From an uncultured Eubacteriales bacterium (GTDB taxonomy: Bacteria; Bacillota; Clostridia; TANB77; CAG-508): a DNA stretch of 46,191 bases. Under the pieces are notes generated by a model, which was given only the letters and a program-made list of their open reading frames with translations, did not search any database and was not told where the DNA came from. The DNA is taken from the NCBI GenBank assembly GCA_905203305.1, contig CAJKVH010000012.1, positions 1 through 46,191 on the forward strand, given 5' to 3'. The position numbers were made by a program, and so were the translations under genes. Of this stretch, positions 9,379 through 17,800 are shown piece by piece (the stretch's first letter is position 1; every line of letters begins with the position of its first letter).

Positions 9379-11445
9379 ATGTCAAGTAATATGTTACTTT
9401 ATGTAATATATGGTGTAGGTGGTATTTTCGTATTTATACTAATTGCATTTTTAATATTAAATAAAAAAATGGGTAAATCAGATTACCAAAAGATAAAAAA
9501 ATTAAGAAAAGGTACAGAAACAAATGGATTTTCAACAGAGGTGATGTACCAAAAGTTGTATATTACATATTCTAAAATTCCTTTTATAAAAAGTTATATA
9601 TTAAAATTAAGAAGAAGATTAGAAATTATAAATGTTGACGATGAATATGCAACGCGTAGAGATTCAGCGAAAATATTATCTAAAACATTATTGATATTAA
9701 TACCAATAATGACATTATCTATAATATTTGCTCATACAAATTATTTATTATTATCAATAATTTTAATATTTGAAATATTTATGGTAGACAGTTTTATTGA
9801 TGGAATGGTTGATAAAATAGATAATACATTGCTAAAAGAACAATTAGATTTCTTTGCTGAAATAAGACATGCATATCACGAATACAACATGGTTGAAGAA
9901 GCAATTTACCAAATTTCACAAGATGATGAAAAAAATATTTCTAAACAGGGAGAAAAAATATATGAAGTATTAATTGCAAATGACCCTGAAATGGAACTTG
10001 AAAAATATTATGATATTGCACCAAACCCTTATTTAAAGGAATTTGCGGGAGTATCATACTTAACAAAAGAATTTGGTGATAGAAAAGTAGATAAATCTTC
10101 ATTATATTTAAAAAATGTAAATAATATAACAGAAGAGATGCAAATTGAAATATTAAAAAGGGACAAAATTGATTATGTATTCCAAAGTTTATCAATAATA
10201 TCAATTGTCCCTGTATTAGGACTAGAACCACTTAAAAATTGGTCAATAGATAACTTTAGTTTTACACAAAATTTCTATTGTGGAAAAGGTGGAATGCTAG
10301 TACAAATTTTAGTAATATTATTAACAGTTATATGTTATTTATTACTTAGAAAAATAAAAAATAATGGATCTACTGATAAGAGCACTCAAAATACTCAAAA
10401 TCCATGGCAAGCAAAAGTATACAAAAATCCAATTGGAAAGAAAATAGTAGATTTATTTATACCAAAAAAAGGTACAAAAGATTATTTAAAGGTACAAAAA
10501 TTATTAAAAGATTCAGCTTCAAAACTTAAAATGGAATGGCTGTATGTAAATAGAATTGTAATAGGATTAGTTACATTTATAGTTTCTATTTTCTTATTTG
10601 TAGAACTACACGCAACAGCAGTAAACTGGATTTACACAGAACCGACAACAGATTATGACATAATGGGTGGAGTAACAGGAGCAGAGTTAGAAGAAGCAAA
10701 AGCATTAACTGAAAGTGATAATAAATTCCTAGATATGTTTAGGGGAAACACAGAAACAACAGTTGATGATATCAGAAAAGCTATGACAAGATCAGATGAT
10801 TATAAGGATAGTACTGATGATGAGTTAGACACTGCATCACAAAGGGTATTTGAAAAATTACAAAAAGTAAATAAAGAATACTTAGGCTGGTTTGAAGTTC
10901 TTTTATCTGTAGTATTTATGATTGTAGCATATATGTCTCCAATTTGGATAATGTATTTCCAATTAAAGATGAGACAAATGGAAATGGAAGACGAAGTAAT
11001 GCAGTTCCAAACGATTATACTTATGCTTATGAGAATAGAGCGTGTAAATGTTGAAATAATTTTGGAATGGCTAGAGCGTTATGCAAATATCTTTAAAGAA
11101 CCAATATCAAGATGTGTTAACAACTATGAAGCAGGAGCTTGGGAAGCTTTAGAGGTGTTAAAAAATGAAACAAATTACCAACAGTTTATAAGAATAGTAG
11201 AAAGCTTACAAGCAGCAGTTGAAAAAATACCAATTATAGATGCATTTGATGAATTAGATTCAGAAAGAGACTACTATCAAGCAAAAAGAAGGGAATCAAA
11301 TGACAGACTAATTGCAAGAAAAGCAAGAATTGGTAAAGTAATAGGATTTGCACCAATGGTAGTTATGTTTGTTGGATACTTAATAGTACCATTAGTATTT
11401 ATAGGACTAACAAGTATGACAAGCTCAATGGCAAGCCTAGAGTAA
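9379..11445 (+). CDS. TadB/TadC-like two-part inner-membrane platform protein
   Basis: A 688-residue protein that looks like two type II secretion F-type halves joined in one chain. An N-terminal membrane span is followed by paired spans (about residues 95-140), a soluble helical region and another span near 303-322. The second half has spans near 390-410 and 510-530, the cytoplasmic helices MIVESLQAAVEK-like, and a last pair of spans at the C-terminus (about 650-680). TadB and TadC are usually separate proteins of about 300 residues each, so the length fits a fusion. It sits 17 bases after cpaF, as tadB does, and would anchor pilin assembly. Confidence 0.65.
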   Translation: MSSNMLLYVIYGVGGIFVFILIAFLILNKKMGKSDYQKIKKLRKGTETNGFSTEVMYQKLYITYSKIPFIKSYILKLRRRLEIINVDDEYATRRDSAKILSKTLLILIPIMTLSIIFAHTNYLLLSIILIFEIFMVDSFIDGMVDKIDNTLLKEQLDFFAEIRHAYHEYNMVEEAIYQISQDDEKNISKQGEKIYEVLIANDPEMELEKYYDIAPNPYLKEFAGVSYLTKEFGDRKVDKSSLYLKNVNNITEEMQIEILKRDKIDYVFQSLSIISIVPVLGLEPLKNWSIDNFSFTQNFYCGKGGMLVQILVILLTVICYLLLRKIKNNGSTDKSTQNTQNPWQAKVYKNPIGKKIVDLFIPKKGTKDYLKVQKLLKDSASKLKMEWLYVNRIVIGLVTFIVSIFLFVELHATAVNWIYTEPTTDYDIMGGVTGAELEEAKALTESDNKFLDMFRGNTETTVDDIRKAMTRSDDYKDSTDDELDTASQRVFEKLQKVNKEYLGWFEVLLSVVFMIVAYMSPIWIMYFQLKMRQMEMEDEVMQFQTIILMLMRIERVNVEIILEWLERYANIFKEPISRCVNNYEAGAWEALEVLKNETNYQQFIRIVESLQAAVEKIPIIDAFDELDSERDYYQAKRRESNDRLIARKARIGKVIGFAPMVVMFVGYLIVPLVFIGLTSMTSSMASLE

Positions 11446-11466
11446 TAAAGAAAAGGAGATGATATT

Positions 11467-12240
11467 TTGGAAAACGCATCAAAGGCATTAATTATGGCAG
11501 GAGGAATGCTCCTTGCAATTTTAATTGTATCATTACTATTATATGCTTGGAGTTTATTTTCAAAATATCAATCTTCAAATGATTCATTAGCAGATGTAGA
11601 AGATACAACAAAATTTAACGAACAGTTTGCAAATTATGATAGAAAAGGTGTTCAAGGCTATGAATTACTTAGCCTTGTAAATAAAGTTATAGATTACAAT
11701 TATAGAAAATCAAGTGATAGTCAAGCAAAAAATGATGATAAATATACTCCAATAACTCTTAAAATATCACTTGGAGCTCAAAATCAGAGAAAGAAGTTAA
11801 CTAAGGATGAAACAATACGAGTATTTACGGGAAGTGGGGATTACGTTCAATCTGATACAGTAAATAAATTTGAAGGTATTCTTACCAATATGCAACAGAT
11901 AGAAAACAGGTATGGAAGTGCAGATGCAGCAAATAAAGTTGCAAAAGGAATTGATTCAATTTTCTTATCAGATCAACAGCTAACTCAAAATAGAAATTTA
12001 GGAAAATCTGATGATGATAGCTGGGCAGATGCAATAAAAAAATTTAATGCATGCACAACAAAATTAAAGGTAAGTGATAAAGCAAGTTTATTAGCTGAAA
12101 AAGAAAATGCATATAAATATTACGAATACATGCAATTTAAAAGGGCCAAATTTGATTCAGTATCAAGTGCAATAAAATATGATAATTCAACAGGCAGAAT
12201 ATATTATATGGAATTTTCATTTACAGGCAACTTATATTAA
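11467..12240 (+). CDS. MENASKAL-type pilin-like protein 1 (large)
   Basis: Start is TTG 11467 with AAAAGGAG; ATG at 11460 overlaps the ribosome site. The protein begins MENASKALIMAGGMLLAI and has one long N-terminal hydrophobic helix (about residues 9-30), then about 225 soluble residues. The same N-terminus recurs in five neighbouring genes. This is the form expected of a mature pilin or pseudopilin helix, with Glu at position 2, but there is no prepilin-peptidase leader. It follows the platform gene, so it probably forms or caps the fibre. At 257 residues it is much longer than its paralogs. Confidence 0.65.
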   Translation: MENASKALIMAGGMLLAILIVSLLLYAWSLFSKYQSSNDSLADVEDTTKFNEQFANYDRKGVQGYELLSLVNKVIDYNYRKSSDSQAKNDDKYTPITLKISLGAQNQRKKLTKDETIRVFTGSGDYVQSDTVNKFEGILTNMQQIENRYGSADAANKVAKGIDSIFLSDQQLTQNRNLGKSDDDSWADAIKKFNACTTKLKVSDKASLLAEKENAYKYYEYMQFKRAKFDSVSSAIKYDNSTGRIYYMEFSFTGNLY

Positions 12241-12252
12241 AAGGAGTAAAAT

Positions 12253-12672
12253 ATGGAAAATGCATCAAAAGCTTTATTGATTTCAGGTGGAGTATTAATA
12301 GCAATTTTAATATTAACATTATTTTCATATTTATTTAGCAAAATGGCAGGAAGTTCATCTAATATTTATGCAGCATTGGAAAAACACGAAAAAGATGAAT
12401 TTAACCAACAGTTTATAAATTACGAAGGAAAAAAAGAGTTAAAAGTTCAAGATGTAGCAACTTTAATAAATTTATCCAAAAACAGCAAGGAAAATTCAAA
12501 ATTTAAAACATATGTAAAAATAATGGTTGGAAGCACAGATGTTTCGTCGCAGGAATCAAATGATTGGTTAAAAGATAATGTTTCGTCAAACAAAAAATAT
12601 AAGTGCACAAGTGTACACATAAATAGTGACACAGAACTTGTTGACAAGGTAGAACTTTCTGTAGTAGAGTAG
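12253..12672 (+). CDS. MENASKAL-type pilin-like protein 2
   Basis: A 139-residue protein starting MENASKALLISGGVLIAI with a single N-terminal hydrophobic helix (about residues 8-30) and a small soluble domain. The pattern DEFNQQFINYEGKKELKVQDV parallels the paralogs (FNEQFANYDRKGVQGYEL in protein 1, FNTKISQYCGKKKN in proteins 4 and 5), so all share a fold. AAAGGAG precedes the ATG; the gap to the previous gene is 12 bases. Confidence 0.65.
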   Translation: MENASKALLISGGVLIAILILTLFSYLFSKMAGSSSNIYAALEKHEKDEFNQQFINYEGKKELKVQDVATLINLSKNSKENSKFKTYVKIMVGSTDVSSQESNDWLKDNVSSNKKYKCTSVHINSDTELVDKVELSVVE

Positions 12673-12675
12673 AGG

Positions 12676-13119
12676 ATGATGTTTAATATGAAAAAGACAA
12701 TCATATTTATAATATGTGTAGTAATTATTATACTATCAGTATTTGGAAATAAATATTTAAATTATAGAGAAGAAAAAAGTTTAATAAAAAAAGAAAATCT
12801 TGAATATGAAACATATTTAAATAAAGAGGTTTCAGGAAGAGATTTAACTACAGCAATAAACAGAGCTGTAAATAGTAATGAAAAAAACAAAGTATCAAAA
12901 GACGAAAATGGTCTTTATACAAATAATGATATAAATTCTATAAGTATAGAAATAAAAATTTCGGATAATGATCAAACATATAAAATGGAAACACTTTATA
13001 ATGGTGGAATGGTAACTTTTATTCAATACTATGGCGATATTTCTTTTGAATGTAAAAAAATAGACTATAATTCAAAAGGAAGAGTAAGCTATATGCTATT
13101 TGAACAAAAGACAAATTAA
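12676..13119 (+). CDS. Divergent pilin-like protein 3
   Basis: A 147-residue frame with three possible ATGs (12676, 12679, 12688). The last gives MKKTIIFIICVVIIIL and is best spaced from AGAGGA. One N-terminal hydrophobic helix is followed by a small soluble domain. It lacks the MENASK start, but the middle (ETYLNKEVSGRDLTTAINRAV) matches the paralogs' pattern of a short motif then a helix with IN/LI. I read it as a diverged member of the pilin set; its own function is unknown. It is four bases behind pilin 2. Confidence 0.55.
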   Translation: MMFNMKKTIIFIICVVIIILSVFGNKYLNYREEKSLIKKENLEYETYLNKEVSGRDLTTAINRAVNSNEKNKVSKDENGLYTNNDINSISIEIKISDNDQTYKMETLYNGGMVTFIQYYGDISFECKKIDYNSKGRVSYMLFEQKTN

Positions 13120-13214
13120 GTTATTAAAATTAGGTAATGAAATTAAAAAATAAATTTCATGTATCTATTAAAATAAAAATAATATAAACATAAGAATTTA
13201 AGGAGGAATTAATT

Positions 13215-13664
13215 ATGGAAAACGCTTCAAAAGCTTTAATTATAGCAGGTGCTATATTATTATCAATCTTACTAATATCTTTAGGAATATTAGTTTATAA
13301 CAATGCGAAAGGAACTGTATCAGATTCAAATTTAGATTCTGAAGCAGCACAAACATTTAATACAAAAATTTCACAATATTGTGGAAAAAAGAAAAACGCA
13401 AATGATATGAATGGATTAGTTTCAGCAATATCTTCATCAAATGGTGCACAAAAAGGAAAAGCTGACAAACATTACATAAAATTAACTGTAAGTGGTCTAA
13501 CAAGCTATTATACTGGAGATGCTGTAACAGGATATGCTAATAACAATGCAACAGCAGCAACAAGTACAAATTATCCAAACTTTTCTGCAGGAGCTACATA
13601 TCAAGCTTCATATACAACAGATGATGCAGGTTATATAAATACAGTAACAATTTCACAAAATTAA
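13215..13664 (+). CDS. MENASKAL-type pilin-like protein 4
   Basis: A 149-residue protein, MENASKALIIAGAILLSI at the N-terminus, one hydrophobic helix (residues 8-29) and a Ser/Thr/Ala-rich soluble domain. It is preceded by AAGGAGG and by 95 bases with a small hairpin (13137-13160), so it may be controlled apart from the genes before it. The next gene is a close copy with almost the same first 230 bases. Its size and tandem copy make it a likely major fibre subunit. Confidence 0.7.
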   Translation: MENASKALIIAGAILLSILLISLGILVYNNAKGTVSDSNLDSEAAQTFNTKISQYCGKKKNANDMNGLVSAISSSNGAQKGKADKHYIKLTVSGLTSYYTGDAVTGYANNNATAATSTNYPNFSAGATYQASYTTDDAGYINTVTISQN

Positions 13665-13685
13665 TAATTTTTAGGAGGAGAAAAA

Positions 13686-14129
13686 ATGGAAAACGCTTCA
13701 AAAGCTTTAATTATAGCAGGTGCTATACTATTATCAATCTTATTAATATCTTTAGGAATATTAGTTTATAATAATGCAAAAGGAACTGTATCAGATTCAA
13801 ATTTAGATTCTGAAGCAGCGCAAACATTTAATACAAAAATTTCACAATATTGTGGTAAAAAGAAAAATTCAAATGATATGAATGGATTAGTTTCAGCAAT
13901 ATAAGCGTCAAATGGAGCACAAAAGGGAAAAGCAGATCAACATTTTATAGCAATATCAATTGATAGCTCTATAGCAAATACTTATTATACTGGAGGATCT
14001 ATTAGCGAAGCTGATGCAAAAGCTAGTGGTAAATCTTATCCAAACTTTTCTGCAGGAATTACATACCAAGCTTCATATCAAACAGATGATGCAGGTTATA
14101 TAAAGGCAGTAACTATAAAGAAAAATTAA
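13686..14129 (+). pseudogene. MENASKAL-type pilin-like gene 5 with an internal TAA
   Basis: This is a tandem copy of the preceding gene. The first 72 codons are nearly identical, then TAA at 13902-13904 stands where the copy upstream has a serine codon. Past the stop the same frame stays open to TAA 14127-14129, and its second half still looks like a pilin (SYPNFSAGITYQASY, matching the paralog's NYPNFSAGATYQASY). The full product would be about 147 residues. The downstream half is conserved in frame, so the stop is recent, erroneous or recoded. Confidence 0.75.
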
Positions 14130-14150
14130 TAAAGGAAATTAGGTGTTAAT

Positions 14151-14591
14151 ATGGAAAATGCTTCAAAAGCACTGCTAATAGCTGGAGCTATTTTAGTATC
14201 AATTTTAATAGTATCTTTAGGTGTATTAATTTTCAATAGAATGGGAGGTTCTGCAAAAGAGGCAGCTAATATGGATGAACAAGAGGTTGCGAACTTCAAT
14301 TCTAAAATAACACCATATGTTGGAAAAAATATAAGTGGTTCACAAGTAAATGCACTTATTCAATTAGTAATATCACTTGATAATTCAGCAAAAAGCTCAG
14401 GTGATGCCACAAAGGCTGTATCAATTACATATCCATTAGAAGCTGGAGGCACAAATACAATTTCATTTAGTGGAGGAAATGTTTCTGGTATAAATGGGGT
14501 AAAAAGAGTAAAAACTGGATCAGGAATTTATTATACAGTAACAGCTACATATGGAGACAATGGTTTAATAAATACTATAGTTGTATCATAA
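14151..14591 (+). CDS. MENASKAL-type pilin-like protein 6
   Basis: A 146-residue protein beginning MENASKALLIAGAILVSI, with one N-terminal hydrophobic helix and a soluble domain carrying the family pattern NFNSKITPYVGKNISGSQV. The end, TVTATYGDNGLINTIVVS, parallels the last strands of proteins 4 and 5 (DDAGYINTVTI). It follows gene 5 by 21 bases; its ribosome site is weak (GGAAATTAGG). Confidence 0.65.
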   Translation: MENASKALLIAGAILVSILIVSLGVLIFNRMGGSAKEAANMDEQEVANFNSKITPYVGKNISGSQVNALIQLVISLDNSAKSSGDATKAVSITYPLEAGGTNTISFSGGNVSGINGVKRVKTGSGIYYTVTATYGDNGLINTIVVS

Positions 14592-14615
14592 AAATAAAAA
14601 AAAGGAGGTATACAA

Positions 14616-15206
14616 ATGGAAAACGCATCAGATGCTTTAGTCATGGCAGGACAAGTCCTAGTATTTATACTAGCACTTTCAATTTGTATAGCCTCTTTTA
14701 CATCTGTAAGAGAACAAGTAAATAGAATAACTTCACAAAAAGAAGAAGTAAAGATGGTAAAAGAAGGAGACAACTATATAAACTTTATAGAAAGCAAGAA
14801 AAGCTCTGCAACAAGAGTGGTAGAAGCAGATACAGTTGTATCATCAATGTATAGAGCAATAAAAGAAAACTATGTTATTTATATAAAATTTAAAGATAAT
14901 AGCACAATATCTAATATAAAAAGCAATAGATATATAAACACAATGGAGGCGTCTTTAGATTCTAAGGTAACAGACTCAAGTGGAAATCCTATAATAAAAG
15001 CAGGAGATACACTAATTAAAGTAACAATAGGTTTAGATACAAACCAAGAAGTAGATAAAGTTTTAAAAACTGAAGATGGAGGAAAGCTATTCCAAACAAT
15101 GAGAGAAAAATCTTTTTATGAATATCTTGGAGAATACCAAAAAAATTCCGAAGTATCTACAGAAAACAAAGAAGTATATAGGATTATAACTTATGTTGAG
15201 AAATAA
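14616..15206 (+). CDS. MENASDAL-type pilin-like protein 7
   Basis: A 196-residue protein starting MENASDALVMAGQVLVFI, with one N-terminal hydrophobic helix followed by a charged helix and a soluble domain (about residues 45-196) richer in charged residues than in the other copies. AAAGGAGG precedes the ATG. It ends the first run of the pilin set. It is probably a minor pilin or assembly partner; the exact role is unknown. Confidence 0.6.
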   Translation: MENASDALVMAGQVLVFILALSICIASFTSVREQVNRITSQKEEVKMVKEGDNYINFIESKKSSATRVVEADTVVSSMYRAIKENYVIYIKFKDNSTISNIKSNRYINTMEASLDSKVTDSSGNPIIKAGDTLIKVTIGLDTNQEVDKVLKTEDGGKLFQTMREKSFYEYLGEYQKNSEVSTENKEVYRIITYVEK

Positions 15207-15219
15207 TCTATAAAAGGTA

Positions 15220-15249
15220 TTTACAAAATAAAGTCAAAAATGATATAAT
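15220..15249 (+). promoter_or_regulatory. Candidate SigA-type promoter
   Basis: TTTACA and a perfect TATAAT with an 18-base spacer, 44 bases ahead of the next gene. It would allow separate transcription of the last two pilus genes. Confidence 0.65.
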
Positions 15250-15292
15250 AATGTTGGTTATATTATTTTTGAATTGAAAGGAAGGAAAAAAT

Positions 15293-15802
15293 ATGGGAGA
15301 TTCAGCAGTAACAATAATTGCAATATTTTTAGCAGCAATATTAATGTTCGTTTTTCCACTTATGACAATGGCTGATAAATCAGATGATGTTTCACAATTA
15401 TCTGTTCAAACTGCAACAACAGATTTTACAAATAAAATAAGAACAACAGGATATATATCACAAGAAGATTATGATAACTTTATTTTAACATTATCATCAA
15501 CAGGAAATGCTTATGATGCAGAAATTACTGTACAAAAATTAGATCAAAATCCAGCTAAAAAAAGTAGTGGAGATACAACAGCAATAGGACAAAACGTGTA
15601 TTATACAATGTACACAAAACAAGTTTTAGATTCATTACCACTATCATTAACAGAAGGAGATATTGTTTCAGTAAATGTACAAAATACAAACACAACAATA
15701 GCTGGTCAATTAAGAAACTTTATGTATAAAGTTACAGGAAACAGTACTGGAAATATAGTAGCACAAGAATCAGGAATAGTAACAAAAACAACAGCAAATT
15801 AA
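15293..15802 (+). CDS. Pilin-like protein 8
   Basis: A 169-residue protein with a hydrophobic helix at the very N-terminus (MGDSAVTIIAIFLAAILMFV) and a soluble domain rich in Thr, Gln and Asn. It lacks MENASK, but the two-to-eight residue polar start followed at once by a helix is the same design. AAAGGAAGG stands before the ATG. It has its own candidate promoter and is followed by a long perfect hairpin, so its level may be set independently. Confidence 0.55.
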   Translation: MGDSAVTIIAIFLAAILMFVFPLMTMADKSDDVSQLSVQTATTDFTNKIRTTGYISQEDYDNFILTLSSTGNAYDAEITVQKLDQNPAKKSSGDTTAIGQNVYYTMYTKQVLDSLPLSLTEGDIVSVNVQNTNTTIAGQLRNFMYKVTGNSTGNIVAQESGIVTKTTAN

Positions 15803-15835
15803 ATAAAGAAATATTTAGTTTGCTAAAAAAAGAGG

Positions 15836-15891
15836 GGGAACAAACATGTAATTTTTGTTTTTAATAAATAAAAAATTAGATGTTTGTTCCC
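15836..15891 (+). repeat. Long hairpin between two pilus genes
   Basis: GGGAACAAACAT pairs perfectly with ATGTTTGTTCCC. After one mismatch, TAATTTTT pairs with AAAAATTA, leaving a 14-base loop. The arms span 21 bases. The 3' side is followed by AAAATTTTTG, so it may end or slow transcription, or protect the upstream mRNA end. Confidence 0.75.
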
Positions 15892-15920
15892 AAAATTTTT
15901 GACAAAGGAAAGGTTAAAGT

Positions 15921-17750
15921 ATGAAACTCCAATCATTAGCAGTTATATTTATAATAATAATAATGCCAATAACAATAGTTTTATCTGAATATATAAATAA
16001 CAAAATAGAAACAGAAGAAACAGAAATTTTATATAATACAAGACTTCTGAACTCTACATACGATGCAATAAAAGCATATCAATTAAATACTGTTAATAAT
16101 GCTTTTGGAGATGTAACAAATAAAAAGATACAAGATATAGAAGCAGCAGCAAAAACTTTTTACAATTCATTAACATCAACATTTAATTATACAGGATATA
16201 GATCAGAAGTAATGAAAGAATATGTCCCAGCAATAGTATTTACAATGTATGATGGATATTACACATACACACCATTTAATAACACAGTAACAGAAGTTAA
16301 AGATGACGATATTGATCCAGATTATAGTGAAAACGGAAAAACGCAAGAAGGATTAAAGCCATATGTATATTATGCATGTAGATATACTGATGGGGCAAAT
16401 AATGATTTTTCTATAATATATACATTAGACAATTACATAACAATACAAGGAACAGTTAACGGAAAATTTACATACGACAATGGGTATTTATACACTATTT
16501 CCAGTGATGGAAATAATGGACTTTATAAAAGAAATGATGATACATATGTATATCTAGGAACAGAAATAAAGAAATCTGACACAGAAGAGCTAAAAGAATA
16601 TGTTGGAAGTGAAGAATATTCTTATGCAAAAATAAATGGTAAAAAATACTATTTAGACGAAAATTATTATCAAAACAGTATAGTTTCAGGCAATATATCA
16701 TTAGATAACGGAAAAAGTATAAGTGGAAAATCAGGAATATTTTTTATCGACACAAATGGTACAAAAAACTACAACCAAGTAAGACAATATAAAGGAACAA
16801 GTGATACATCAGATACAGAATTTTTAAAATATTGTAATGCAATAAAAAATAACAAAAGTGCTTTTGAATATTATAAAGATGCCTATGAATTTTCAAGTGC
16901 AGTATTGGGAACATCATCTAGAACAGATAAGTCAGGTACGGTACATAGTAATGGATATAATTTAAAAAATTTAAAAGCAAGTAATGCAACAATATGGAAT
17001 GAAGATCCTACAGCAACAAATACAACATCACTTAAGGAATCTGGAGATATAGATATATTTGGAGGATCAACTAATATAGAAAAAGGTTCTTCAAACTTTA
17101 ATGAACATAGAAAAATGATTATAAGACATGTTATTGAAACAAACTTATCAACAGCAATAGCAGGATTTTCATCAGATAGGGTTTCAAATTTCATTATGCC
17201 AAAAATATCTGAAACTGATTGGGAAACTATAGAAAATGATGTTTGTGCAATATCATTTTTACAAGGAATGAGCATTGGTGCAAAAAAATATAACGGATAT
17301 TCAGTTGTAGCAAATACATTAACCAAAGAATATGTAGATGAAAACGATATTTATATTTTAAAAAGCGATAATACATATTGCAAAGTAAATGACACAACAA
17401 TTTCAGGTGCGATGCAAAGTAAAAGCTCTTTAGGTTATTACCCAGGTGTGTGGAAACTAAATTTTGAGCAAAGGCAGGCTCTGCAAAATGTCAACGGAAC
17501 AGAGGATGTAGTTTACTATAACCCTGTAAAATATTATGGAAGTTATACAAGTATAATGGGAAGTTATGGAAGAACCTCAATTGCAGATACGGACATGTAT
17601 AGCTATATAAAAAATAAAGATAATACTTTAAAGAAAGTCTATTTAGCAGCTCTGGGAAGAGAACGTTGGGGAGCTTATAATGTTAATAACATTAATTACG
17701 AGCTTTATGGTAATACTAATGGAAATGAATATTTCTTGAAGGATTATTAG
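15921..17750 (+). CDS. Large pilin-like/surface protein at the end of the pilus locus
   Basis: A 609-residue protein with one N-terminal hydrophobic helix (about residues 5-25, starting MKLQSLAVIFIIIIMPITIV), a charged helix (YINNKIETEETEILYNTRLL) and a long Tyr/Asn/Thr/Asp-rich extracellular-type part. I recognise no named domain. The position and the pilin-like N-terminus suggest a tip or adhesin-like subunit, comparable in role to large Tad minor pilins. AAAGGAAAGG precedes the ATG. A bidirectional terminator follows. Confidence 0.55.
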   Translation: MKLQSLAVIFIIIIMPITIVLSEYINNKIETEETEILYNTRLLNSTYDAIKAYQLNTVNNAFGDVTNKKIQDIEAAAKTFYNSLTSTFNYTGYRSEVMKEYVPAIVFTMYDGYYTYTPFNNTVTEVKDDDIDPDYSENGKTQEGLKPYVYYACRYTDGANNDFSIIYTLDNYITIQGTVNGKFTYDNGYLYTISSDGNNGLYKRNDDTYVYLGTEIKKSDTEELKEYVGSEEYSYAKINGKKYYLDENYYQNSIVSGNISLDNGKSISGKSGIFFIDTNGTKNYNQVRQYKGTSDTSDTEFLKYCNAIKNNKSAFEYYKDAYEFSSAVLGTSSRTDKSGTVHSNGYNLKNLKASNATIWNEDPTATNTTSLKESGDIDIFGGSTNIEKGSSNFNEHRKMIIRHVIETNLSTAIAGFSSDRVSNFIMPKISETDWETIENDVCAISFLQGMSIGAKKYNGYSVVANTLTKEYVDENDIYILKSDNTYCKVNDTTISGAMQSKSSLGYYPGVWKLNFEQRQALQNVNGTEDVVYYNPVKYYGSYTSIMGSYGRTSIADTDMYSYIKNKDNTLKKVYLAALGRERWGAYNVNNINYELYGNTNGNEYFLKDY

Positions 17751-17763
17751 TGAATAATTAGAA

Positions 17764-17800
17764 ATAAAAAAACTTGGCACATGCCAAGTTTTTTTATTTC
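17764..17800. terminator. Bidirectional terminator between the pilus locus and murC
   Basis: AACTTGGCA and TGCCAAGTT form a stem with a CA loop, flanked by A-runs on the left and T-runs on the right. It serves both the + strand pilus locus and the - strand murC; its right part overlaps the end of murC. Confidence 0.9.

Noticed and set aside
13902..13904. TAA as a reassigned sense codon
   Set aside because: Many intact genes in the window, such as spoIIIAC and thyA, end at TAA at the expected protein end.
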